A stretch of 64,000 bases of DNA. Source: Mycobacterium lentiflavum (lineage in GTDB: Bacteria > Actinomycetota > Actinomycetes > Mycobacteriales > Mycobacteriaceae). The stretch is taken from positions 1,302,001-1,366,000 of the forward strand of contig NZ_CP092423.2 of the NCBI RefSeq assembly GCF_022374895.2. The letters run 5' to 3'. Positions within the stretch are counted from its first letter, which is position 1, and each line of letters begins with the position of its first letter. The notes below the pieces were generated by a model. It saw nothing but the letters and a program-made list of their open reading frames with translations. It had not been told where the DNA came from and did not search any database. Positions 55,445 to 63,508 of the stretch are shown here, in pieces. Position numbers and translations under genes: made by a program.

Positions 55445-56947
55445 ATGTCCACGCTCGGTGATCTTCTGGCCGAACACACGATGCTGCCCGGCAACGCCGT
55501 GGACCACCTGCATGCCGTGGTCGGGGAGTGGCAGCTGCTGGCCGACCTGTCGTTCGCTGACTATCTGATGTGGGTTCGCCGCGACGACGGCGTGCTGGTG
55601 TGCGTGGCGCAATGCCGGCCGAACACCGCGCCCACGGTTCTGCAGACCGACTCGGTGGGCAGCGTCGTGGCCGCCGATCGTCTACGGCTGGTCGCCGAGA
55701 CCTTCGCGTCGGGCATCGCGCAGCTGGAAACCGGAGCAAGCCAACAAGATTCGTGGCCACTTCCCGGGCCGCACGTCGCGGCGTCGCCGGTGCGCTACGC
55801 AGATCAGGTGGTCGCGGTGCTCACCCAGCACCAAACCGCGCCGACCGCCAATCAGAACTCCGGGCACCTGGAGACCGCCTACCGCGAATGTGCCGCCGAT
55901 CTGGTCCACATGCTGGCCGACGGCACCTTCCCGGACGTGCGCGACGTTGCCATGTCACGATCCACGCCACGCGTCGGCGACGGATTCATCCGCCTCGACG
56001 TCGACGGCGTCGTCGCCTACGCCAGCCCCAACGCCCTGTCGGCATATCACCGCATGGGACTGACGAGCGAGCTGGAGGGCCACAACCTCATCCGGATCAC
56101 GCGGCCGCTGATCTCGGATTCGTTCGAAGCTCAAGAGATGGCCGAGCACGTGCAGGACCTGCTGGCCGGCGGCAAGAGCATGCGCATGGAGGTCGACGCC
56201 GGCGGGGCTACAGTGCTGTTGCGGACGTTGCCGCTGGTGGTGCACGGCGCCGGCGCGGGCGCCGCGGTGTTGATCCGCGACGTCACCGAGGTGAAGCGCC
56301 GCGACCGGGCCCTGATCTCCAAGGACGCCACGATCCGCGAGATCCACCATCGGGTGAAGAACAACCTGCAGACGGTGGCGGCGCTGCTGCGCCTGCAGGC
56401 CCGCCGGACCGCCAACGCCGAAGGCCGCGAGGCGCTGATCGAATCGGTGCGCCGGGTGTCATCGATCGCATTGGTTCACGACGCGTTGTCGATGTCCGTC
56501 GACGAGCAGGTCAACCTCGACGAGGTCATCGACCGGATCCTGCCGATCATGAACGACGTCGCGTCGGTGGACCGCCCGATCCGGATCAACCGCGTCGGTG
56601 ATCTGGGTGTGCTCGACTCCGACCGCGCCACGGCGCTGATCATGGTGATCACCGAGCTGGTGCAAAACGCGATCGAGCACGCGTTTGACCCGGCTGCCCC
56701 GGAGGGGTCGGTGACTATTCGTGCCGAGCGCTCGGCGCGCTGGCTCGATGTGGTGGTGCACGACGACGGGCGGGGACTGCCCGACGGTTTCAGCCTCGAG
56801 AAATCCGACAGCCTGGGCCTGCAGATCGTGCGCACCCTGGTGGCTGCCGAGCTCGACGGCACCCTGGGGATGCGTCAGGCGCCCCGCGGCGGTACCGATG
56901 TGGTGCTGCGGGTGCCGATCGGCCGGCGGTCCAGGCTGCTGTTGTAG
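55445..56947 (+). CDS. pdtaS: cytosolic sensor histidine kinase PdtaS
   Basis: A 500-residue kinase starting at ATG 55445. A GAF domain (about residues 5-150), a PAS domain (about 175-285) and a HisKA_2-type kinase follow. The phospho-acceptor is in IREIHHRVKNNLQTVAALLRL (about 298-318). ATP-binding motifs are ELVQNAIEHAF, VHDDGRGLP and SLGLQIV. No membrane segments occur. PdtaS phosphorylates the ANTAR response regulator PdtaR, which is encoded elsewhere, and reported signals include metals, nitric oxide and cyclic di-GMP. It ends before a strong hairpin shared with whiB1. Confidence 0.95.
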   Translation: MSTLGDLLAEHTMLPGNAVDHLHAVVGEWQLLADLSFADYLMWVRRDDGVLVCVAQCRPNTAPTVLQTDSVGSVVAADRLRLVAETFASGIAQLETGASQQDSWPLPGPHVAASPVRYADQVVAVLTQHQTAPTANQNSGHLETAYRECAADLVHMLADGTFPDVRDVAMSRSTPRVGDGFIRLDVDGVVAYASPNALSAYHRMGLTSELEGHNLIRITRPLISDSFEAQEMAEHVQDLLAGGKSMRMEVDAGGATVLLRTLPLVVHGAGAGAAVLIRDVTEVKRRDRALISKDATIREIHHRVKNNLQTVAALLRLQARRTANAEGREALIESVRRVSSIALVHDALSMSVDEQVNLDEVIDRILPIMNDVASVDRPIRINRVGDLGVLDSDRATALIMVITELVQNAIEHAFDPAAPEGSVTIRAERSARWLDVVVHDDGRGLPDGFSLEKSDSLGLQIVRTLVAAELDGTLGMRQAPRGGTDVVLRVPIGRRSRLLL

Positions 56948-56958
56948 GCACCCACGCA

Positions 56959-56995
56959 ACAGCGCGGCCCCGACAATTCGTCGGGGCCGCGCTGT
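56959..56995. terminator. bidirectional terminator hairpin between pdtaS and whiB1
   Basis: A perfect 16-bp stem (56959-56974 with 56980-56995) closes on a five-base loop, AATTC. It lies between the convergent ends of pdtaS (56947) and whiB1 (57009) and could stop transcription from both sides. No T-tract follows, as is common in mycobacteria. Confidence 0.85.
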
Positions 56996-57008
56996 CTAGA
57001 GACTGGGG

Positions 57009-57263
57009 TCAGACTCCGCTGCGGGCCTTCGTCCGGGCGTTGCGGCGCTTGAGCGCGCGCCGCTCGTCTTCGCTCATTCCGCCCCACACGCCGGAGTCCT
57101 GACCAGTGTTCAGCGCCCATCCGAGGCACTCCGTGGTCACCGAACACCGATTGCAGACCAGTTTCGCGTCAGCGATCTGCGCGAGCGCCGGGCCACTGTT
57201 TCCTACTGGGAAGAACAGCTCCGGGTCCTCGTCGCGACACACCGCCTTGTGGCGCCAATCCAT
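57009..57263 (-). CDS. whiB1: WhiB1 iron-sulfur transcription factor
   Basis: An 84-residue Wbl protein. The [4Fe-4S] ligands are Cys9, Cys37, Cys40 and Cys46, followed by GVWGG at 58-62 and the basic tail ALKRRNARTKAR. WhiB1 is essential in M. tuberculosis, binds sigma A and responds to nitric oxide. AGGAG lies about ten bases before ATG 57263. The upstream gap holds a CRP site. Confidence 0.96.
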   Translation of the reverse strand: MDWRHKAVCRDEDPELFFPVGNSGPALAQIADAKLVCNRCSVTTECLGWALNTGQDSGVWGGMSEDERRALKRRNARTKARSGV

Positions 57264-57425
57264 AAGTAGTTACTCCTCACTATGTGCGCAGCATCGCGCA
57301 CTGGCGTTATTCTTCGGCTCTTAACGCTTGCATGAGTAGGGGTCTGTTCGGTACCCCCACCATCTCTGCATGCAACCTTTCGATCGTTTCACAGGCACAA
57401 CAGAAGTCAATAGCGTGAGTTAGGC

Positions 57426-57441
57426 CGTGGGCTATCTCACT
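57426..57441 (-). promoter_or_regulatory. CRP (cAMP receptor protein) site of the whiB1 promoter
   Basis: Read on the minus strand this is AGTGAGATAGCCCACG, with the GTGA-N6-CCAC CRP pattern. As I recall it is identical to the CRP1 site mapped upstream of whiB1 in M. tuberculosis. A weaker second site would be centred 21 bases closer to the gene (57405-57420). The rest of the 283-base upstream gap is promoter and untranslated leader. Confidence 0.8.
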
Positions 57442-57546
57442 TTGGTAAAGGCTTAGTCAAGCCCTCACTCCGTTGTACTACACTCGCCGATTACCCTGCC
57501 GAGGATATTCGGAGGCTGTCGCCGTTTGGCCCGATATTTCCGCAGC

Positions 57547-58512
57547 TCAGGACGGTTTGCTTTGCGGCGGCGCTGCCACTGGAAGCGCATCGCGCACCGC
57601 CCGGAACGTCATGGATTCGCGCATCCCGAGGTACTCCCCGTCGTACTGACTGGCGACCGGCTCGCCGCCGCAAGTGATTCGCAGGCAAGCTGTGTCGTCG
57701 TCTCGGACAAGTTGTTTGGCTTCCGGGTTCGGGTTCTTCGCGAGAATCTGGCGCAGTAATCGAAGCGTGGGAATGACCTTCAAACTCGTGACCGCGAACA
57801 CGCCGAGGCCCGACTCGAAGCTGCAACCCGGGTTGGTCACCATCGGCCGGCTGTTGCTGTAGGTCCACGGCGTCGTGTTGGACACCCAGGCGAATTGCAC
57901 GCCCGAGACGGGATCGCGGCCGGGTAGCTCCAGCGTCATGTCCGGCGCGCGGCGGCTATAGCGGATCGTTGCGGGCACCGCGACCCGCCAATACCGCAAC
58001 GGCGTGACCTTGACACCCTTGTTGCGTTGGGCTTCCACCGCGGCGACCACCTCGGCGTCGACGCCCATTCCCGCGTTGATCACCGCGTACTGCTCACCGC
58101 AGTCGATCAGGCTGATGCGCCGCCAGGTCTGGTGGCGGCGGTAGTCGTCGATCAGTTGGATCAGCTGGTTGGTGGCGGCGACCGGGTCCCGGGAGATTCC
58201 CAGCGACCTGGCCAGCACATTCGCCGAGCCGCCCGGTACCACGGCGACCGCGGGGACGTGTTCCGGCCGCGGCGCGCCGGGACGGCCCAGGATGCCGTTG
58301 ACAACCCCGCTCACCGAGCCGTCTCCGCCATGCACGACGACCAGGTCGACCCCGCTCTCGGCGGCCGCGTGACCGAGCTCGGTCCCGTGACCGCGGTGGT
58401 CGGTGTGCTCGACGGTGAGCTCGAGGCGGCTCTTGAGCGCATGCGCCAGCAGATCGCGGCCGGCGGGCGTGGTGGACGTGGCTGCGGGGTTCACGATCAG
58501 AACGGCTCGCAT
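57547..58512 (-). CDS. diacylglycerol kinase family lipid kinase
   Basis: A 321-residue lipid kinase. The N-terminal VLIVNPAATS and the nucleotide loop VVHGGDGSVSGVVNG (about residues 60-74) and VVPGGSANVLARSLG (about 91-105) are the family signatures. The C-terminal beta-sandwich ends with LRITCGGEPVASQYDGEYLG. It would phosphorylate diacylglycerol or a related lipid, recycling it to phosphatidic acid. It corresponds to Rv3218, upstream of whiB1 in the same direction. Confidence 0.9.
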   Translation of the reverse strand: MRAVLIVNPAATSTTPAGRDLLAHALKSRLELTVEHTDHRGHGTELGHAAAESGVDLVVVHGGDGSVSGVVNGILGRPGAPRPEHVPAVAVVPGGSANVLARSLGISRDPVAATNQLIQLIDDYRRHQTWRRISLIDCGEQYAVINAGMGVDAEVVAAVEAQRNKGVKVTPLRYWRVAVPATIRYSRRAPDMTLELPGRDPVSGVQFAWVSNTTPWTYSNSRPMVTNPGCSFESGLGVFAVTSLKVIPTLRLLRQILAKNPNPEAKQLVRDDDTACLRITCGGEPVASQYDGEYLGMRESMTFRAVRDALPVAAPPQSKPS

Positions 58513-58605
58513 GAGGCACGAGCTTATGCGGGGCGGTTAAGGCCTTGCTGTGGGGGAAAGCGGCGGCTCGACGGTAGGGGGGTGCCGCGTGGTTACGCTG
58601 ACGCT

Positions 58606-59061
58606 GTGAACCGCGGCCGCCGCACCCGGGAGATACCACCGCCCCCGTCCGCCGTTCGCGGCGCCGGATTCGTCGTCGCGGCGCAGGGGCTGGCCGCACT
58701 GGCGATGGCCGTGGTCCTGGTGGTGCGGGCGATCGCCGGAGCCGACCAGCGGGTGGTCAACGGTTTGGGCACCGCGCTCTGGTTCCTGGTGATCGGCGGC
58801 GTGGTGCTGGCCGCCGGCCGCGCGCTGGTCGTCGGCCGGCGCTGGGGGCGCGGACTCGCGGTGTTCACCCAGCTGCTCCTGCTGCCGGTGGCCTGGTACC
58901 TCGCGGTCGGCTCGCATCGGGCGGCCTTCGGCATACCGCTGGCCGTGCTGGCGCTGACGGTGTTGGTCTTGCTTTTCAGCCCAGCGGCGCTGCGCTGGGT
59001 CGCGGGTGGCGATCAGCGCGGTCCGGCCAGCCCGGACAACGACGCCCCGGACAGCCGGTAG
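58606..59061 (+). CDS. Rv3217c-like four-helix membrane protein
   Basis: A 151-residue protein starting at GTG 58606. After a short basic N-terminus four hydrophobic helices follow (GFVVAAQGLAALAMAVVLVV, ALWFLVIGGVVLAAG, VFTQLLLLPVAWYLAV, and IPLAVLALTVLVLLF). The function is unknown. Its 3' 49 bases overlap the convergent acetyltransferase gene. Confidence 0.85.
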   Translation: MNRGRRTREIPPPPSAVRGAGFVVAAQGLAALAMAVVLVVRAIAGADQRVVNGLGTALWFLVIGGVVLAAGRALVVGRRWGRGLAVFTQLLLLPVAWYLAVGSHRAAFGIPLAVLALTVLVLLFSPAALRWVAGGDQRGPASPDNDAPDSR

Positions 59062-59495
59062 GTGGTCCACTCTCGTTGCGGCTGGCCGCCGATCTCGTCG
59101 TACAGCGTGATCGCGTCGGCGTTCCAGTTCAGCACCGCCCACGACAACCGGGTGTAGCCGTTGTCGACACACTCGGCCGCCAGGGTCGCCAGCAGTTTGC
59201 GGGCCAGGCCGCGGCGGCGAAACTTGGTTCGCACGAACAGATCTTCGAGGTAGATGCCCCCGACGCCGTCCCACGTGGAGAAGTTGAGGAACCACAGCGC
59301 CATCGCGGCGATCTCCCCGTCGACTTCGGCGACATGTCCGTACACGATCGGCGAAGGGGCGAAAAGTGCTGCGGAAATTAGCTTTTCGGTGACGGTGCAT
59401 TCTTCGGTGGCGCGTTCGAATTCGGCCAGCGCGTGGATCATGTCGGCTATGTCGGCGGCGTCTTCGGGTTTGGCGCGACGGATGTTTTCGCTCAT
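59013..59495 (-). CDS. GNAT family N-acetyltransferase
   Basis: A 160-residue acetyltransferase with the acetyl-CoA loop KFRRRGLARKLLATLA (about residues 91-106), preceded by IYLEDLFV, and WAVLNWNADAITLYDEIGG at the C-terminal part. It resembles diamine or small-amine N-acetyltransferases (Rv3216-like). The start ATG 59495 overlaps the entC stop as ATGA, so the two are coupled. Confidence 0.92.
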   Translation of the reverse strand: MSENIRRAKPEDAADIADMIHALAEFERATEECTVTEKLISAALFAPSPIVYGHVAEVDGEIAAMALWFLNFSTWDGVGGIYLEDLFVRTKFRRRGLARKLLATLAAECVDNGYTRLSWAVLNWNADAITLYDEIGGQPQREWTTYRLSGASLSGLAGPR

Positions 59496-60592
59496 TGCTC
59501 AACTCCTAGCGCGTTGAGAATCGTGGCGAATTTCGTTGTGGTTTCGTCAACTTCGGCATCAGGATCCGACTCCGCGACAATGCCGCCGCCGGCGCGCGCC
59601 AGGGCGGTGCGGCGATCCGCAGACAGCTGCGCACAGCGGATGGACACCACCCAATAACCGTCGCCGTTGGAGTCGCACCAGCCCACCGCGCCGGCGTAGA
59701 AGCCGCGGTCGCCTTCGATTTCGGCAATCAGCTCGGATGCGGCCTTGGCCGGCACGCCTCCGACTGCCGGGGTGGGGTGCAGGGCCAGTGCTAAATCGAT
59801 TGCGGTGGTTGACTTATCGCGCAGCTTGCCGCTGATCGGTGTGCACAGATGCCATACCGCGGCGGTGCGGCTCAGCTGCGGCTCGGGGGCGATGGACAGC
59901 TCGTCGCACAGCGGTTCCAGCGCTGCCCGCATGGTGTCGATGACCAGCTGATGCTCGTGGCGGTCCTTGGCGGATGCGGCCAGCGCGGCGCCGTTGGCGG
60001 CGTCGCGCTGCGGGTCCGCGGCGCGTGGGGCCGAACCGGCGAACGGCTGGCAGGTCAGCTGGTCGCCGGAGCGCGCGACCAGAAGTTCCGGGCTCGCGCC
60101 CACCAGGGCCACGCCCGCGTTGTCCGCGCCGGCGGCGGTCAGGTCGGCCAGATAACAGTAGGCCGCCGGATCGTTGGCGGCCAGGCGGCGCAGAACGACA
60201 CGGGCATCCAGCGCGCCATCGGCGGCCAGCTGCAACGCCCGGGCCAGCACCACCTTGCTCAGCGAGGTGTTCGGCGCGGTCAGCTCATCGCGGGCGCGGC
60301 TGATGCGGGCGCGGTATTCGGCCGGCGGCGGGATGGCCGCGGCGATGCGCACGTTTGGCAGTGGTTCCGTCGGCCAGTCGGGTGGTCCGTCGCTGTGCCG
60401 CACCGTGTCCGGCACCAGCAATGCGGCGGGTCGTTCCAAGTCAAAAGGCAATGCGCCCAACACAATTGGGGCCGATCCCGATATCAGCGCGGCTTGGGCG
60501 GCGCCCACGTCGTGGTAGCGCGCCCGCACCCCCTCGCCAACCAGGGTGCCGCGCGGGCCGCACAGCGCGAACGGCGGTTCCGTGGTGCTCAA
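59492..60592 (-). CDS. entC: isochorismate synthase
   Basis: A 366-residue chorismate-binding enzyme. Key segments are VVLARALQL, PFAGSAPRAADP, HEHQLVIDTM, LALHPTPAVGG and RGFYAGAVGW. It converts chorismate to isochorismate, the first step toward menaquinone or siderophores. The start is taken as TTG 60592, which overlaps the gpm2 stop as TTGA; the frame remains open upstream but has no family similarity. It agrees with Rv3215 in context and length. Confidence 0.92.
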   Translation of the reverse strand: MSTTEPPFALCGPRGTLVGEGVRARYHDVGAAQAALISGSAPIVLGALPFDLERPAALLVPDTVRHSDGPPDWPTEPLPNVRIAAAIPPPAEYRARISRARDELTAPNTSLSKVVLARALQLAADGALDARVVLRRLAANDPAAYCYLADLTAAGADNAGVALVGASPELLVARSGDQLTCQPFAGSAPRAADPQRDAANGAALAASAKDRHEHQLVIDTMRAALEPLCDELSIAPEPQLSRTAAVWHLCTPISGKLRDKSTTAIDLALALHPTPAVGGVPAKAASELIAEIEGDRGFYAGAVGWCDSNGDGYWVVSIRCAQLSADRRTALARAGGGIVAESDPDAEVDETTTKFATILNALGVEQ

Positions 60593-61200
60593 CCGGGTGC
60601 GATTGCCTGCGGAAGGCCGGTTAGTCCGAGCGCGGCGAGCTGTCGCAGACCATGCTCGAACCCGCACACGGCGATCGAGCCGGCCAGCATCCAGAAGCGG
60701 CTGCCCTCGACGAGCGGCAGCTCGACCCAGCGGGTAATGACCGAGCGGGAGAAATGGCTGTGGCCCACGAACACCACGTCGCGCGAAGCCATGTGCTCCA
60801 ACGCCAGCGCAACGGCCCGATCGGCTCGGGCGCTGACTTGCGCCACGCTCTCGCCGCCGGGGCAACCGTGGGTCCACACCAGCCAATCGGGGACCGATTC
60901 CCGGATCTGCGGGGTCGTCAACCCCTCGTAGGAACCGTAATCCCATTCGGCGAGCAGTTGCGATACCTCGTCGACGGCGAGACCGGCGAGTTTGGCTGTG
61001 GTCAGCGCGCGTATCCGGGGACTACTGATCACCAGTGGGTCAGTCAGTTTCAGCTCACGCAGGACGTGCCCGGCAAGCTCGGCCTGCAGCCGGCCGGTAT
61101 CGGTGAGCTCTATGTCGGTGCGGCCGGTGTGCTGGCCGGATTTCGACCATTCGGTTTCGCCATGGCGGAGCAATACAAGTCGGTGGTTGTGCAAGCCCAT
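60589..61200 (-). CDS. gpm2: histidine phosphatase (Gpm2-like acid phosphatase)
   Basis: A 203-residue histidine phosphatase. The catalytic RHG motif is LVLLRHGETEWS (about residues 8-19), with the partner glutamate in EWDYGSYEG and the second histidine in VGHSHFSR. M. tuberculosis Gpm2 (Rv3214) was shown to be a phosphatase rather than a phosphoglycerate mutase, as I recall. It is coupled to entC downstream. Confidence 0.9.
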   Translation of the reverse strand: MGLHNHRLVLLRHGETEWSKSGQHTGRTDIELTDTGRLQAELAGHVLRELKLTDPLVISSPRIRALTTAKLAGLAVDEVSQLLAEWDYGSYEGLTTPQIRESVPDWLVWTHGCPGGESVAQVSARADRAVALALEHMASRDVVFVGHSHFSRSVITRWVELPLVEGSRFWMLAGSIAVCGFEHGLRQLAALGLTGLPQAIAPG

Positions 61201-61362
61201 GTTCGATGATTCTGCCCCACGACTTACCGTCCCGAAGTGGCAAGGTCCTGAGCTCCCGGCCCCGAACGTGCCAGGATGGCAGGTGTGAGCGCGCCGACGA
61301 CGACGAGGGGAAACGAGCGATGAGGTGGGGGTACCGCCCGCGTGCGGGGGAGAGCGGCGCTG

Positions 61363-62163
61363 ATGAGTGAGACGAGGGTGTTGGCGGTCGCGAACCAGAA
61401 GGGCGGAGTCGCCAAGACGACGACGGTTGCCTCGCTGGGTGCGGCGATGGTGGAAAAGGGGAAGCGGGTACTGCTCGTCGATCTGGATCCGCAGGGTTGT
61501 CTGACGTTCTCGCTCGGTCAAGATCCCGACAAGTTGCCGGTGTCAGTGCACGAGGTGCTGCTGGGTGAGATCGAGCCGAGCGCCGCGCTGGTCACCACGA
61601 TGGAGGGAATGACGCTGCTGCCGGCCAACATTGACTTGGCCGGCGCCGAGGCGATGCTGCTCATGCGGGCCGGCCGCGAGTACGCACTCAAGCGCGCGCT
61701 GGCGAAAGTCGCCGACCAGTTCGACGTCGTCGTCATCGACTGCCCGCCGTCGCTGGGGGTGCTGACCCTCAACGGGCTGACGGCCGCCGACGAGGTGATC
61801 GTGCCGCTGCAGTGCGAGACGCTGGCGCACCGCGGCGTCGGTCAATTCCTGCGCACCGTCGCCGATGTCCAGCAGATCACCAACCCGAATCTGCGGCTGC
61901 TGGGCGCATTGCCGACGTTGTACGACTCGCGCACCACCCACACCCGCGATGTGCTGCTCGATGTCGCGGACCGCTACGACTTGCCGGTGCTCGCACCGCC
62001 GATCCCACGCACCGTGCGTTTCGCCGAGGCCAGCGCGTCGGGCTCGTCGGTGCTGGCCGGGCGCAAGAACAAGGGCGCGGTCGCCTACTCCACGCTGGCG
62101 CAGGCGTTGCTCAAGCACTGGAAGTCCGGCAAACCGCTGCCGACGTTCTCCGTCGAGGCGTAG
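61363..62163 (+). CDS. ParA/Soj-like ATPase
   Basis: A 266-residue ParA-type ATPase starting at ATG 61363. The deviant Walker A is NQKGGVAKTTT (about residues 12-22), then LLVDLDPQGCLTFSLG and VIDCPPSLG. It lacks a nearby parB, so it is the orphan Rv3213c type rather than the chromosome-segregation ParA. Such ATPases place proteins in the cell. The upstream gap has a GTACCGCCCGC...GCGGGGGAG element that looks like a mycobacterial dispersed repeat. Confidence 0.9.
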   Translation: MSETRVLAVANQKGGVAKTTTVASLGAAMVEKGKRVLLVDLDPQGCLTFSLGQDPDKLPVSVHEVLLGEIEPSAALVTTMEGMTLLPANIDLAGAEAMLLMRAGREYALKRALAKVADQFDVVVIDCPPSLGVLTLNGLTAADEVIVPLQCETLAHRGVGQFLRTVADVQQITNPNLRLLGALPTLYDSRTTHTRDVLLDVADRYDLPVLAPPIPRTVRFAEASASGSSVLAGRKNKGAVAYSTLAQALLKHWKSGKPLPTFSVEA

Positions 62164-62171
62164 GCGCCAGG

Positions 62172-62234
62172 CGTCGAGTGTGCGTTGATGGCGGCGTCGG
62201 TCGCCGTGTCGTCGCCCTGAGCGCACACTGGGCG
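62172..62234. repeat. imperfect long hairpin, dispersed GAGTGTG...CACACT type, possible terminator
   Basis: The arms AGTGTGCG (62177-62184) and CGCACACT (62222-62229) are perfectly complementary, and imperfect pairing continues inward (GGCGGCG with CGTCGCC). It lies between the convergent ends of the ParA-like gene and the beta-propeller gene. The arms resemble those of the hairpin after secA1 (6028-6059). Confidence 0.55.
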
Positions 62235-62273
62235 TCGCCGTTGCCATCGGGCGCTGCCGTCGAGGCCTAAGCG

Positions 62274-63485
62274 TCAGCCCAGCGCGACCACGGTGTCGCC
62301 GCGCTGCTCGAATACCAGGGAGCCCGATACCGCCGGGACCACCGCGCGGGTGCTCGGTGCCCGCTCCACCGGGATGTAGCGCTCGTTGGCGCCGGTCATC
62401 GGGTCATAGACGCCGATTCCGCCGGTGACCGGAATCAGCAGCTTGCCGGCCATCATGGTGCCGGGTCCCAACGGCACCGTCTTGTCGCCCGCGGCGATGG
62501 TGTAGCGCAGGTTCAGGGTGCTCGCCTCGAACACCAATACGGAGTCACCGGTCCACCAGGTCACCAGGTTGCCCGCCTGCGATACCGCCGAGTCTGTCGG
62601 GGCCTTGGCCAGCAGCGCGCTCGCCACCGTGGTGCCCATCTCATCGACCACGTCGACCCTGGGCTGCGGTGTCGGCAGATAGACGGCCGTGTTGCTTTGC
62701 CAGACGGTGAGCACGCGTGCGCCCGAGTTCGCCTTGATCCCGGGCTCGGACACGAGATGCTGCTGGGGTTCGTCGTCTTCCTTGCCCGGGCGCAGCAGGG
62801 CCAGGCGCAGGTCGCCCTGGTTCCCGCAGCTCTCCAGCACCGAAACCTCCAACGAGCTGGCCGCCCCCGAGTACAGCTTGCATCCGGAGTGCAGTCCCCG
62901 CGACGACGGTTTCACCCGGGCGTCGGTCTCGCCGTAGGCCAGCATCCGGACCATGTCGGAGCGCCACAGCTCCAAGCGCGTATCGCCGACCGACAACACC
63001 GTCGTGCCGTCCGAGGACACTCGCACCTGCGGGTCGGCGTAGCTGCTGCGAGCGGGCCCCCGGCGGCCGGTGGTTCCGTCGATGGTGCTGACCTGGCCGC
63101 AACCGCGGTCGTCACGGTAAACGGCGACCGCGTAGTGGTAGACCCAGGACAGGCCGCACAGGTCGCTGTCGCGGGAGTAGCTCCAGCGCGTCTGGCCGGT
63201 GCCGGCGTCGCGGCCGTCTACTTCACGGCCGTCGCCGGTAGCGACCGTCCCGCCCACGATCACCGGTGCCGTGGTGGCGGCGCTGGGCGCGGTCCATAGC
63301 TGCTTCAGGCTGGCCGGCACCTGCTTGGCCGGGGTCGGGTTGGGTGCCGGCGTCGCGGCGGGCCGGCTGATCGTGGCCCGGGCATCGCTGGTCCACCAGA
63401 TCAGCGACGCGGTCGCAGCGACGACGACCGCGATCGCCGCGGCGGCCAGCAGATCGCCTTTGGTCCGGCGTTCGGGTTTGACCAT
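62274..63485 (-). CDS. Rv3212-like membrane-anchored beta-propeller protein
   Basis: A 403-residue protein. A single N-terminal membrane helix (LLAAAAIAVVVAATASLIWW) places the rest outside the membrane. A proline-rich stalk is followed by PQQ-like propeller repeats (TVATGDGREVDGRDAGTGQTRW, VSTIDGTTGRR, GIGVYDPMTGANERY). Four or more cysteines suggest disulfides. The function is unknown. It is transcribed after rhlE, 23 bases away. Confidence 0.85.
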   Translation of the reverse strand: MVKPERRTKGDLLAAAAIAVVVAATASLIWWTSDARATISRPAATPAPNPTPAKQVPASLKQLWTAPSAATTAPVIVGGTVATGDGREVDGRDAGTGQTRWSYSRDSDLCGLSWVYHYAVAVYRDDRGCGQVSTIDGTTGRRGPARSSYADPQVRVSSDGTTVLSVGDTRLELWRSDMVRMLAYGETDARVKPSSRGLHSGCKLYSGAASSLEVSVLESCGNQGDLRLALLRPGKEDDEPQQHLVSEPGIKANSGARVLTVWQSNTAVYLPTPQPRVDVVDEMGTTVASALLAKAPTDSAVSQAGNLVTWWTGDSVLVFEASTLNLRYTIAAGDKTVPLGPGTMMAGKLLIPVTGGIGVYDPMTGANERYIPVERAPSTRAVVPAVSGSLVFEQRGDTVVALG

Positions 63486-63508
63486 GCCTGGGTGTCGGCC
63501 TAGCTGGC

